Below are positions 51,281 through 58,292 of a stretch of 64,000 nt of DNA, in pieces. Both the position numbers and the translations under genes were made by a program. Numbering within the stretch: the stretch's first letter is position 1; the number at the start of each line of letters is the position of its first letter. A model generated the notes under the pieces. That model saw nothing but the letters and a program-made list of their open reading frames with translations, made no database searches and was not told where the DNA came from. The stretch comes from Streptomyces sp. SID13726 (lineage in GTDB: Bacteria > Actinomycetota > Actinomycetes > Streptomycetales > Streptomycetaceae), in NCBI RefSeq assembly GCF_010548375.1, contig NZ_JAAGLY010000011.1:219734-283733 (forward strand), read 5' to 3'.

Positions 51281-52387
51281 GTGACGGACGAGGAAGCGGG
51301 CCCCTCCAGCGCCCCGGAGAAGAAGCGGCCGAAGCGGAAGCGAACTGCCGCCGACAGGCCCAGCACTATCCGGGACGTCGCCGCGAAGGCCGGTGTTTCC
51401 GTAGCAACCGTTTCCCGCACGCTGGCAGGCAACTACCCGGTGTCCGCGGAGACCCGGCAGCGGGTCATGGCCGCCGTCGACTCCCTGCACTACGTCGTGA
51501 ACGTCCACGCCAAGGCGCTCTCCGGGCGGGTGGCCGGACCCGTCGCCCTCGTCCTGCGGGACATCACCGGCCCGTCACTCGCCCATGTCGCCGCGGGAGT
51601 CGAGGAGGAGGCGGGCAGCCGGGGCCGGCTCAGCCTGGTCTGCTCGACCAAAGGCGACATCGGCCGGGAGGACGACCTCGTCCAGCTGATGCGGGAACAG
51701 CACGCGGCGGCGGTCGTGCTCGTCGGCGGCACCATGACGGACGACGCCTATCACCGCCGTATGGCGGGCTACGCCAAGGCGCTGGACTCCGCCGGCTCCC
51801 GGCTGGTGCTGTGCGGCCGGCCGCCGCTGCCGGACGGCGTACCGGCGACGGTCGTCGACTACGACAACCGCGGCGGCGCCTTCCAGGCCACCGCGCACCT
51901 GCTGACCGCGGGCCACCGGCACGTCCTGTTCCTCGGCGGCGCCCCGGGCTTCAGCAGCGCGGTCCAGCGTCACCTGGGCTATCAGGACGCCCTGCGCGCC
52001 CACGCCGTGCCGTGCACCGCGGAGCTGGACACGACCGGGGACTACACCCGCAAGTCGGGCTATCTGCGCACCCGGGAGGCGCTGCGCGCCAGGGTCGAGT
52101 TCACGGCGGTGTTCGCGGGGTCGGACGTGGTCGCGCTGGGGGCGCTGGCCGCCCTCCGCGAGGCCGGGCTGCGCGTCCCGCAGGACGTGTCGGTGGTCGG
52201 CTTCGACGACGTGCCGTTCGCGGCCGATCTGACCCCGGCCCTCACCACGGTCCGTGTCCCGTACGAGGAACTGGGGCGCACCGCCGTACGCCTCGCCCTG
52301 GAGCGGGAGGTCGGGTTCGGGTCCGACAATCACGTCGTGCTGAGCACCCAGCTGGTGATCCGGGAATCGGTGCGGCCGCTCGGATGA
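51281..52387 (+). CDS. LacI family transcriptional regulator
   Basis: 368 residues from a GTG. A Lys/Arg-rich tail of ~27 residues precedes the HTH, which reads STIRDVAAKAGVSVATVSRTLAG (residues ~28-50). The hinge helix is HAKALSGRVAG near 75. The rest is the periplasmic-binding-like sensor with VALVLRDITGP, AAVVLVGGTM, AGSDVVALGALAALREAGLRVPQDVSVVGFDD. It should repress GH36, GH97, GH127 and transporter genes by binding the AGTAAACGTTTACT palindromes, and be released by an imported sugar. The site in its own upstream region implies autoregulation. Confidence 0.92.
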   Translation: MTDEEAGPSSAPEKKRPKRKRTAADRPSTIRDVAAKAGVSVATVSRTLAGNYPVSAETRQRVMAAVDSLHYVVNVHAKALSGRVAGPVALVLRDITGPSLAHVAAGVEEEAGSRGRLSLVCSTKGDIGREDDLVQLMREQHAAAVVLVGGTMTDDAYHRRMAGYAKALDSAGSRLVLCGRPPLPDGVPATVVDYDNRGGAFQATAHLLTAGHRHVLFLGGAPGFSSAVQRHLGYQDALRAHAVPCTAELDTTGDYTRKSGYLRTREALRARVEFTAVFAGSDVVALGALAALREAGLRVPQDVSVVGFDDVPFAADLTPALTTVRVPYEELGRTAVRLALEREVGFGSDNHVVLSTQLVIRESVRPLG

Positions 52388-52426
52388 GGGCGGGCGGCTG
52401 AGGGCGGGCGGCTGAGGGCGGGCGGG
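52385..52426. repeat. Three tandem copies of a 14-base repeat
   Basis: TGAGGGCGGGCGGC repeated three times (last copy ends G), starting at the LacI stop codon itself. The stop codon is thus part of the repeat unit. It lies before the GH127 promoter at 52447. Confidence 0.8.
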
Positions 52427-52446
52427 TCCGGCACACGCGGAACCTC

Positions 52447-52476
52447 TTGCACGAGGGCGCGGGATCGCCGTACCGT
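52447..52476 (+). promoter_or_regulatory. Promoter TTGCAC-N18-TACCGT for the GH127 gene
   Basis: -35 TTGCAC at 52447-52452 and -10 TACCGT at 52471-52476, 18-base spacer, followed at once by a LacI-type operator. Confidence 0.65.
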
Positions 52477-52479
52477 GGC

Positions 52480-52493
52480 AGTAATCGTTTACT
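52480..52493. promoter_or_regulatory. LacI-type operator AGTAATCGTTTACT
   Basis: It differs at one of 14 positions from the perfect operator at 51199-51212. It starts 4 bases after the -10 box, so it covers the transcription start. Confidence 0.8.
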
Positions 52494-52543
52494 ACGCCCC
52501 GGCACTCCCCTGCCCCGCTCCTCTCTCCCTCCCGGAGGCTCCC

Positions 52544-54466
52544 CTGTCCACACCATTCACCGGGCCGGTCCGTCCCCGCGCGGACTCCGCCGCAGCGCTC
52601 CGGCCCGTCTCCGTCGCCCGTGTCACGGGTGGTTTCTGGGCGGCGCGCCGCAGGACCAACGCCGAAGTGTCCGTCCCGGAGGGCCCACGGCGGCTGGAGG
52701 AGGCCGGGAACCTCGCCAATCTGAGGGCGGCCGCGGATGTGGGCGCGGCGCCGGAGTTCTCGGGGGACTTCCAGTTCCAGGACTCCGACGTCCACAAGTG
52801 GCTGGAGGCGGCTTCCTGGCAGCTGGCCGACGCTCCCGACCCGGCTCTCGCCGAGGAGGTGGCGCGGATCGTCCGGCTCGTCGCGGCGGCCCAGTTGGAG
52901 AACGGCTATCTCCAGACGTACTACCAGCTCGGCGGCGGCAAGCCGTGGACGGAGCTGGGCTGGGGGCACGAGCTGTACTGCGCGGGGCACCTGATCCAGG
53001 CCGCGGTGGCCCATCACCGGGCGACCGGCGGCCGTGAACTGCTGGACGTGGCGGTCCGGTTCGCCGATCACATCGAGTCCGTCTTCGGGCCCGGCAAGCA
53101 GGTCGACGCGGTGTGCGGGCACCCCGAGGTGGAGACGGCGCTCGTCGAGCTGTACCGCACCACCGACGACCGGCGTCATCTGGAGCTGGCCCGCTATTTC
53201 GTGGAGCGGCGCGGGCACGGTCTGCTGGCCTCGGGCGCCGACCGCGGCCACGACCGGGACCCCGGGCCGGAGTACTGGCAGGACCACACCCCGGTGCGGG
53301 AAGCCCAGGAGGTGACCGGGCACGCCGTACGCCAGCTCTACCTCCTCGCGGGAGCCGCCGACCTGGCGACCGAGACCGGGGACGCGGAGCTGCGCCAGGC
53401 GCTGGAGCGGCTGTGGGCGGACGCGGTCGCCACGAAGACGTACGTCACCGGCGGGATGGGCTCGCGCCACGACTGGGAGGCCTTCGGGGACTCCTACGAG
53501 CTGCCGTCCGACCGGGCGTACACCGAGACGTGCGCCGCCATCGCCTCGGTCCACTTCAGCTGGCGGATGGCGCTGCTCACCGGCGAGACCCGCTACTCGG
53601 ACCTCGTCGAACGCACCCTGTTCAACGGCTTCCTCGGTGGCGTGGGGCTCGACGGGCGCACCTGGCTGTACGTCAATCCGCTGCAACGGCGCGCCCACGC
53701 GCACGAGCGCCCCGGCGACCAGACCTCGCGGCGCACGCCCTGGTTCCGCTGTGCCTGCTGCCCGCCCAACGCGATGCGGCTGCTGGCCGCCCTGCCGCAC
53801 TTCTTCGCGAGCGCCGACGACGGCGGACTGCAACTCCACCAGTACGCGACCGGCCAGTACGCGGGCGGCGGTCTCACGGTCCGGGTGGCCACGGAGTACC
53901 CGTGGCACGGCACGGTGACCGTCACCGTCGAGGAGGCTTCCGGCCAGGAGCGCGTCCTGTCGCTCCGGGTGCCGGCGTGGTGCGAGCAGTTCCGGCTGAG
54001 CGTGAACGGCCTGCCCGCCGCGGAGCTGCCGGAGCACGGCTGGCTGCGTGTCCGCCGGATCTTCCGGCCCGGCGACACCGTGCGGCTCGAACTCGCCCTG
54101 CCCGTGCGCCGGACCCACCCGCACCCGTATGTCGACGCGGTGCGCGGATGCGTGGCACTGGAGCGCGGGCCGCTGGTGTACTGCCTGGAGGGGGCCGACA
54201 ACGGCGGCGATCTCGACGGTGTCGTACTGGACGCCTCCGCGGCGCCCGAGGTGCGCGAACGCCCCGATCTCCTCGGCGGTGTCACGACCGTGGTCGTACC
54301 GGGCCGGCGTCTCGTGACGGACGACGGCGGGTGGTGGCCCTATCGGACGGGCTCGGCGCCTGCCCGGCGCGTGGACCTGCCCGTCGAGCTGACCGCGGTG
54401 CCCTACTACGCCTGGGCGAACCGTGATGCCGGCGCCATGCGCGTGTGGATACCGCGGCAGCACTGA
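52544..54466 (+). CDS. Glycoside hydrolase family 127, beta-L-arabinofuranosidase-like
   Basis: About 640 residues from a CTG at 52544 with GGAGG 5 bases upstream. The nearest upstream start in frame (52475) lies inside the operator, so the CTG is preferred. The (alpha/alpha)6 barrel has the zinc and catalytic set of HypBA1: Glu328 and Cys330 in YTETCAAI, Cys405 and Cys406 in RCACCPPN with Cys405 as expected nucleophile, and Glu312 in RHDWEAFGDSYELP as acid/base. Two beta domains follow. It has no signal, so it acts inside the cell on imported arabinosides. It is monocistronic under LacI-type control. Confidence 0.88.
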   Translation: MSTPFTGPVRPRADSAAALRPVSVARVTGGFWAARRRTNAEVSVPEGPRRLEEAGNLANLRAAADVGAAPEFSGDFQFQDSDVHKWLEAASWQLADAPDPALAEEVARIVRLVAAAQLENGYLQTYYQLGGGKPWTELGWGHELYCAGHLIQAAVAHHRATGGRELLDVAVRFADHIESVFGPGKQVDAVCGHPEVETALVELYRTTDDRRHLELARYFVERRGHGLLASGADRGHDRDPGPEYWQDHTPVREAQEVTGHAVRQLYLLAGAADLATETGDAELRQALERLWADAVATKTYVTGGMGSRHDWEAFGDSYELPSDRAYTETCAAIASVHFSWRMALLTGETRYSDLVERTLFNGFLGGVGLDGRTWLYVNPLQRRAHAHERPGDQTSRRTPWFRCACCPPNAMRLLAALPHFFASADDGGLQLHQYATGQYAGGGLTVRVATEYPWHGTVTVTVEEASGQERVLSLRVPAWCEQFRLSVNGLPAAELPEHGWLRVRRIFRPGDTVRLELALPVRRTHPHPYVDAVRGCVALERGPLVYCLEGADNGGDLDGVVLDASAAPEVRERPDLLGGVTTVVVPGRRLVTDDGGWWPYRTGSAPARRVDLPVELTAVPYYAWANRDAGAMRVWIPRQH

Positions 54467-54499
54467 CGCCGATCACCGTCACCCGCCGCCCAACAGCCG

Positions 54500-55375
54500 T
54501 CAGGCGATCCGCGCTCCCGCACCCCCGACCCGGACACGCGGGTCGCCGGTCCGCAGGGTCACGGTGAGTTCGCCGGGGCGGCCCAGGTCCTCACCCTGGT
54601 GCAGGGTGAGGACGGTGTCCTCGGGGACCAGGCCGAGCTCCCTGGCGTACGCGCCGAAGGCGGCGGCCGCGGCGCCGGTCGCCGGGTCCTCGACGACACC
54701 GCCGACGGGGAACGGGTCGCGGACGTGGAAGACCGTGGCCGACTCCCGCCACACCAACTGGACCGTGGTCAGGTCGAGTCGGTGCATCAGGGCTTCGAGG
54801 CGTGCGAAGTCGTAGGAGAGGTCGGCGAGCCGGGCGCGGGTCGCCGCCGCGAGCACGAGATGGCGGGCGCCCGCGAACGCGACACGGGGCGGGAAGGCCG
54901 GGGCGAGATCGGCGGCGGGCCAGCCGAGCGCGGCGAGCGCCTCCGCGAGGTCGGTGTCGGCGATCCCCTCGGTGTGCGGCTCGACACTGGTGAGCGTGGC
55001 CCTGACCGTCCCGCCCTCCTCGGTCACCGCCACCGGGACGGTCCCGGCGCGCGTGGCGAACACCAGCTCCCCGGGGCCGATCCGCTCGGCGAGGGCGACC
55101 GCGGTGGCGACGGTCGCGTGGCCGCAGAAGGGGACCTCGGCCTTGGGGCTGAAGTACCGGATGGTGAACACCCGTCCGGCCGGGCCGTCGAGGTCTTCCG
55201 GCGGCGCGGTCAGGAACGCGGACTCCGAGTAGCCGAGTTCGGCGGCGACGGCCAGCATGTCGCCGTCGTCCAGGCCGGTGGCGTCGAGGACGACACCGGC
55301 GGGGTTCCCGCCCTCCGGGGAATCGGAGAAGGCGGTGTAACGCAGTACTTCGGGGCGCGGCGCGTTCGTCGTCAT
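54500..55375 (-). CDS. PhzF family isomerase/epimerase
   Basis: 291 residues with the two-fold PhzF layout. VLRYTAFSDSPEGGNPAGVVLDA starts the family, the catalytic Glu lies in LGYSESAFL, and IRYFSPKAEVPFCGHATVATAVAL and GGVVEDPATGAAAAAFGAYAREL are the diaminopimelate-epimerase-like active-site loops. Members isomerise small acids such as dihydro-anthranilate in phenazine synthesis, but most stand-alone copies have unknown substrates. No other phenazine genes are present. It converges with GH127 (33 bases between stops) and is followed on the minus strand side by the ferredoxin-P450 pair but is probably transcribed separately. Confidence 0.88.
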   Translation of the reverse strand: MTTNAPRPEVLRYTAFSDSPEGGNPAGVVLDATGLDDGDMLAVAAELGYSESAFLTAPPEDLDGPAGRVFTIRYFSPKAEVPFCGHATVATAVALAERIGPGELVFATRAGTVPVAVTEEGGTVRATLTSVEPHTEGIADTDLAEALAALGWPAADLAPAFPPRVAFAGARHLVLAAATRARLADLSYDFARLEALMHRLDLTTVQLVWRESATVFHVRDPFPVGGVVEDPATGAAAAAFGAYARELGLVPEDTVLTLHQGEDLGRPGELTVTLRTGDPRVRVGGAGARIA

Positions 55376-55426
55376 GGCCGGGCAACGCGGCCCGCGCCGC
55401 GAGCTATTCCTGGGCGGCGGCCCGGT

Positions 55427-55627
55427 TCACCCGTCCTCGTGGACCGCGATGGCCCCGGCCGGACACATCGCCGCCGCCTCACGGGCGCCGTTCGCCTGGT
55501 CGGGGGCCGGTTCGGCGGCGAGCAGTACGACCGTGCCGTCGTCCTCGCGCTGGTCGAAGACCTCGGGCGCGGTCAGGACGCACTGCCCGGCACCGCAGCA
55601 CCTGTCGGCGTCCACGTCGATCCTCAT
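55427..55627 (-). CDS. Ferredoxin, 3Fe-4S type, partner of P450
   Basis: 66 residues from the second ATG at 55627, with GGAGG 6 bases before it. The first ATG at 55633 touches the ribosome binding site and is too close. CCGAGQC and a distant CP (AAAMCPAGAI) give the three-Cys layout of P450 ferredoxins, with an extra Cys next to the first ligand. FDQREDDGTVVLL is shared with the ferredoxin at 12204. It follows the P450 gene by 79 bases that carry CAGAAG repeats. No reductase is in this unit, so electrons must come from an enzyme elsewhere, perhaps that at 12416. Confidence 0.92.
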   Translation of the reverse strand: MRIDVDADRCCGAGQCVLTAPEVFDQREDDGTVVLLAAEPAPDQANGAREAAAMCPAGAIAVHEDG

Positions 55628-55706
55628 CGTCATCCTCCTGCCTCCCCTTCTCCTTCTGATCCTGATCCTGCTTCTGCTTCTGCTTCTACGGCCCCTGCGG
55701 TTGCCG

Positions 55707-56924
55707 TCACCACCGGACGGGCACGGTGGTCAGGCCGCCCACCAGAAGGCCCTCGATGAGCTGCAACTCCTCGGCGGGTACGGCCAGTTCGAGCCCGGGG
55801 AGTTTGCGCAGCAGGACTTCCAGGACGATCTGGAGCTCGGTGCGGGCCAGTGCCTGGCCGAGACAGGAGTGCGGGCCCGCGCCGAAGGTGAGGTGTGGGT
55901 TGGGCGAGCGGGTGAGGTCCATCTCGTCGGCGCCGGTGAAGGCGTCCTCGTCGCGGTTGGCGGCGGGCATGCTGCACACGACGGTGGTGCCACCGGGCAG
56001 GGTCTCGCCGCCGACCTCGACGTCCTCGGTGAGGTAACGCCGCATGCCGAAGCCGAGGTTGGTGTCGAAGCGCAGTGCCTCCTCGACCGCGGTGCGTACC
56101 AGGGCGGGGTCGGCCAGAAGGCGCTCCCAGCGGTCGCGGTGGGCCAGCAGCATGGCCACCATCTTGCCGATCATGTTCGCGGTGGTCTCGTGTCCGGCGA
56201 CCAGCAACCCCATGGCGGTGCCCAGCAGTTCGGTGTCGGACAGCCCCTCGCCCTCCCCCTCGCTCTCCTTGATCAGCATGCTGATCAGGTCGTCACCGGG
56301 GTGTTCGCGGGTCGCGGCGATGTGTGCCGACAGGTACTCCATGAACTCGGCCTGGGAGGCGGCGCTCTGCTCGCCGGTGTACCGGGTGACGTTGAGGAAG
56401 GCGTCCGACCAGTGGGAGAAGCGGTCGCGGTCGGTGGCGGGGACGCCGAGGATGTCGCAGATGACGTAGACGGGAAGGGGGAAGCCGACGGCGGCCTTGA
56501 GGTCGCCGGGCTGTCCGTGCGCGACCATGGCGTCGACGAGGTCCTCCGCCGTGCGGGTCATCCCGGGGCGCAGCGCGGTCATACGGCGGGCGGTGAAGTA
56601 CTTGCCCACCTGCCGGCGCCAGCGCTGGTGCGGCTCGCCCTTGTCCGGGAGGTTCAGAGCGCCGTCCCCGTCGGCGGCGGGTCCGCCCGCTCCCCTGGGC
56701 GCGATGCGGGCGGCGCCGTCCGCCGCGTTGGGGCGGGAGAAACGGGGGTCGGAGAGGAGGGCCTTGACGTCGTCGTACCGGGTCAGGAGCTTCGCGCGGT
56801 CTCCGCTGGGGAGTTCGACGGTGGCGACCGGACACCGGCGGCGCAGCCCCTCCCATTCGGCCGGGGGCTCCAGAGGGCTGTCGCTGGGCATGGGCAGTCG
56901 CAGGACCTGTTCGCCGTCGGTCAT
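55707..56924 (-). CDS. Cytochrome P450
   Basis: 405 residues from the ATG at 56924, with AGGAGA upstream. An earlier ATG at 56939 lacks it. AGHETT at 243-248 is the I-helix motif, ExxR is Glu282 and Arg285, and the haem loop FGAGPHSCLG gives Cys354 as ligand. GMRRYLTEDVEVGGETLP and the PNPHLTF lead resemble CYP105/CYP107-type macrolide or xenobiotic hydroxylases. It is followed by a ferredoxin and diverges from a MarR regulator with two palindromes in the gap, so expression is probably induced by a MarR ligand (inference). The substrate is unknown. Confidence 0.93.
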   Translation of the reverse strand: MTDGEQVLRLPMPSDSPLEPPAEWEGLRRRCPVATVELPSGDRAKLLTRYDDVKALLSDPRFSRPNAADGAARIAPRGAGGPAADGDGALNLPDKGEPHQRWRRQVGKYFTARRMTALRPGMTRTAEDLVDAMVAHGQPGDLKAAVGFPLPVYVICDILGVPATDRDRFSHWSDAFLNVTRYTGEQSAASQAEFMEYLSAHIAATREHPGDDLISMLIKESEGEGEGLSDTELLGTAMGLLVAGHETTANMIGKMVAMLLAHRDRWERLLADPALVRTAVEEALRFDTNLGFGMRRYLTEDVEVGGETLPGGTTVVCSMPAANRDEDAFTGADEMDLTRSPNPHLTFGAGPHSCLGQALARTELQIVLEVLLRKLPGLELAVPAEELQLIEGLLVGGLTTVPVRW

Positions 56925-57092
56925 GTGACGTCTCCTCATGGGGGTCGGAGCTGATGGGGGGCGGAAGTCGGTGGGGGTCGGAGCCGGTGGGGGGACCGGT
57001 CACGTCGGCGGGGGCGGGGGCAGGGGCGGGCAGGGCGCCGCGTGCCCCGAGAACCCGCACCGACGCCGACCCCGACGACGCTATCGACGTCG

Positions 57093-57103
57093 TGCATCAT
57101 GCA
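57093..57103. promoter_or_regulatory. Palindrome TGCATCATGCA, probable MarR operator
   Basis: A perfect 5-base inverted repeat around C in the gap between the P450 and MarR genes, 169 bases from the P450 start and ~100 bases from the MarR start. It is paired with the site at 57110. Confidence 0.7.
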
Positions 57104-57109
57104 ACAAGA

Positions 57110-57122
57110 GTGCATCGTGCAC
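57110..57122. promoter_or_regulatory. Palindrome GTGCATCGTGCAC, probable MarR operator
   Basis: GTGCA and TGCAC arms around TCG, 17 bases centre-to-centre from the neighbouring TGCAT-type palindrome. The two together form a direct pair on nearly the same face of the helix. Confidence 0.7.
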
Positions 57123-57201
57123 TTCGCCGGAATGGCGCATTCCGACCGTAGGGTGGGGCGACATCGTCGTCCGGACACCGAGGTACGAAGGAGAGCGCGG
57201 C

Positions 57202-57684
57202 GTGGATGCCCAAGAGGCGGGCCGGCGCATCGAGCGGGAGATGCTGATCCTGGCGCGGCACCAGGAGATGAGGGCGCCGAGGGGCGCGCGCGGCGGGGAT
57301 CTGCTGGACCGCAGCGCCTATGTCCTGCTCAGCCGGCTGGAGGTGCAAGGCCCCATGTCCATCCCGGACTTCGTCGAGGCGTTCGGGCTGGCCCCCTCCA
57401 CCTTCACCCGCCAGACCTCGGGGCTGCTGCGCCACGGACTCGTGGAGCGCATGCTCGATCCGCAGGGCGGGGTGGCCCGCAAGTACCGGATCACCGAGGA
57501 GGGCAGGAAGCGTCTCACCGAGCAGCGCGAGGAGGTGGTGACCGGCCTCGTCCGCGTGGTCGGCGACTGGACGCCCGAGCGTCTCCAGCGCTTCATCGAC
57601 GACCTGAACCAGTTCAACACCGACATCGAACGGCTCACCGGCCGCCCGTGGCCACGACCGGAACGCCCCGCCCCGGAGAGCTGA
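57202..57684 (+). CDS. MarR family transcriptional regulator
   Basis: 160 residues from a GTG with AAGGAG 8 bases upstream. The winged-helix core is AYVLLSRLEVQGPMSIPDFVEAFGLAPSTFTRQTSGLLRHGLVERM followed by the wing DPQGGVARKYRITEEG. The N-terminal helix has an Arg-rich insert (RAPRGARGGDLLDRS). It diverges from the P450-ferredoxin unit and the two TGCA palindromes in the gap are its likely sites. It probably represses that unit and itself. The ligand is unknown. Confidence 0.9.
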   Translation: MDAQEAGRRIEREMLILARHQEMRAPRGARGGDLLDRSAYVLLSRLEVQGPMSIPDFVEAFGLAPSTFTRQTSGLLRHGLVERMLDPQGGVARKYRITEEGRKRLTEQREEVVTGLVRVVGDWTPERLQRFIDDLNQFNTDIERLTGRPWPRPERPAPES

Positions 57685-57770
57685 GCCGTTCCGATCACCC
57701 TTGCGGTCTGTGACGCAAGCCGCACCCACTCAAACAGGTATCCAAGATGTGTATTTGTTAGTGTCGTGGC

Positions 57771-58214
57771 GTGCGGTTGACGAAGTTCACCGACCTGGCG
57801 CTGCGTGCCGTGATGCGTCTGGCGGTCTCCGAGCAGGACGAGTCCCTGACCACCCGGGAGGTGGCCGAGGCGATGGACGTGCCCGCCACCCACATGGCGA
57901 AGGCGATCACCAGGCTCCAGCACCTCGGCGTCCTGGAGGCCCGCCGGGGCCGGGGCGGCGGGCTGGGACTCACCGAGCTGGGGCGGCGCGCCTCGGTCGG
58001 CTGGCTGGTGCGGGAGTTGGAGGGCGAGGACGAGGTCGTCGCCTGCGACGGCGATCCGCCCTGCCCCCTGCGCGCCGCGTGCCGGCTGCGCCGGGCGCTG
58101 CGCGAGGCCCAGGAGGCCTTCTACGCCACGCTCGACCCGTTGACCGTGGCGGATCTCGTGACCTCCCCCACCGGGCCCGTACTCGTCGGACTGGTCGGCC
58201 GCCGCCCCGAGTGA
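57771..58214 (+). CDS. nsrR: NsrR, Rrf2-family nitric-oxide-sensing repressor
   Basis: 147 residues, GTG start. The winged helix is SLTTREVAEAMDVPATHMAKAITRLQHLGVLEARRGRGGG. Three cluster cysteines, Cys92, Cys98 and Cys104, are spaced Cx5Cx5C (ACDGDPPCPLRAAC), and Asp8 is the fourth ligand. Both match Streptomyces coelicolor NsrR as I know it (Cys93, Cys99, Cys105, Asp8). The 4Fe-4S cluster reacts with NO and releases DNA. It stands 78 bases before the flavohaemoglobin gene, its classical target, whose leader carries an NsrR-like site. Its own promoter has a half-site AGATGTGTATTT at 57745. Confidence 0.93.
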   Translation: MRLTKFTDLALRAVMRLAVSEQDESLTTREVAEAMDVPATHMAKAITRLQHLGVLEARRGRGGGLGLTELGRRASVGWLVRELEGEDEVVACDGDPPCPLRAACRLRRALREAQEAFYATLDPLTVADLVTSPTGPVLVGLVGRRPE

Positions 58215-58248
58215 GCCATGCCCGGGCGCCCATCGGTGCCCGGCTCAC
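58211..58248 (+). terminator. Hairpin between nsrR and flavohaemoglobin gene
   Basis: GTGAGCC / GGCTCAC outer stem and GGGCGCC / GGTGCCC inner stem (one G-U pair). It starts inside the nsrR stop, so the next gene likely has its own promoter. Confidence 0.6.
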
Positions 58249-58250
58249 TC

Positions 58251-58267
58251 ATGTTTTTAAATACGCA
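58251..58267. promoter_or_regulatory. NsrR-like site ATGTTTTTAAATACGCA
   Basis: It resembles the palindromic ATGTATTTAAAATACAT-type NsrR site known from other bacteria, with an AT-rich centre that is rare in this genome. It lies 26 bases before the flavohaemoglobin start and would cover its promoter. Confidence 0.65.
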
Positions 58268-58292
58268 GATCATTTACCACTTAGGAGTCGTC

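Noticed and set aside
54500..57684. A phenazine or other secondary-metabolite cluster (PhzF, P450, ferredoxin, MarR)
   Set aside because: No core synthase, carrier or tailoring set is present. PhzF-family proteins are common as single genes.
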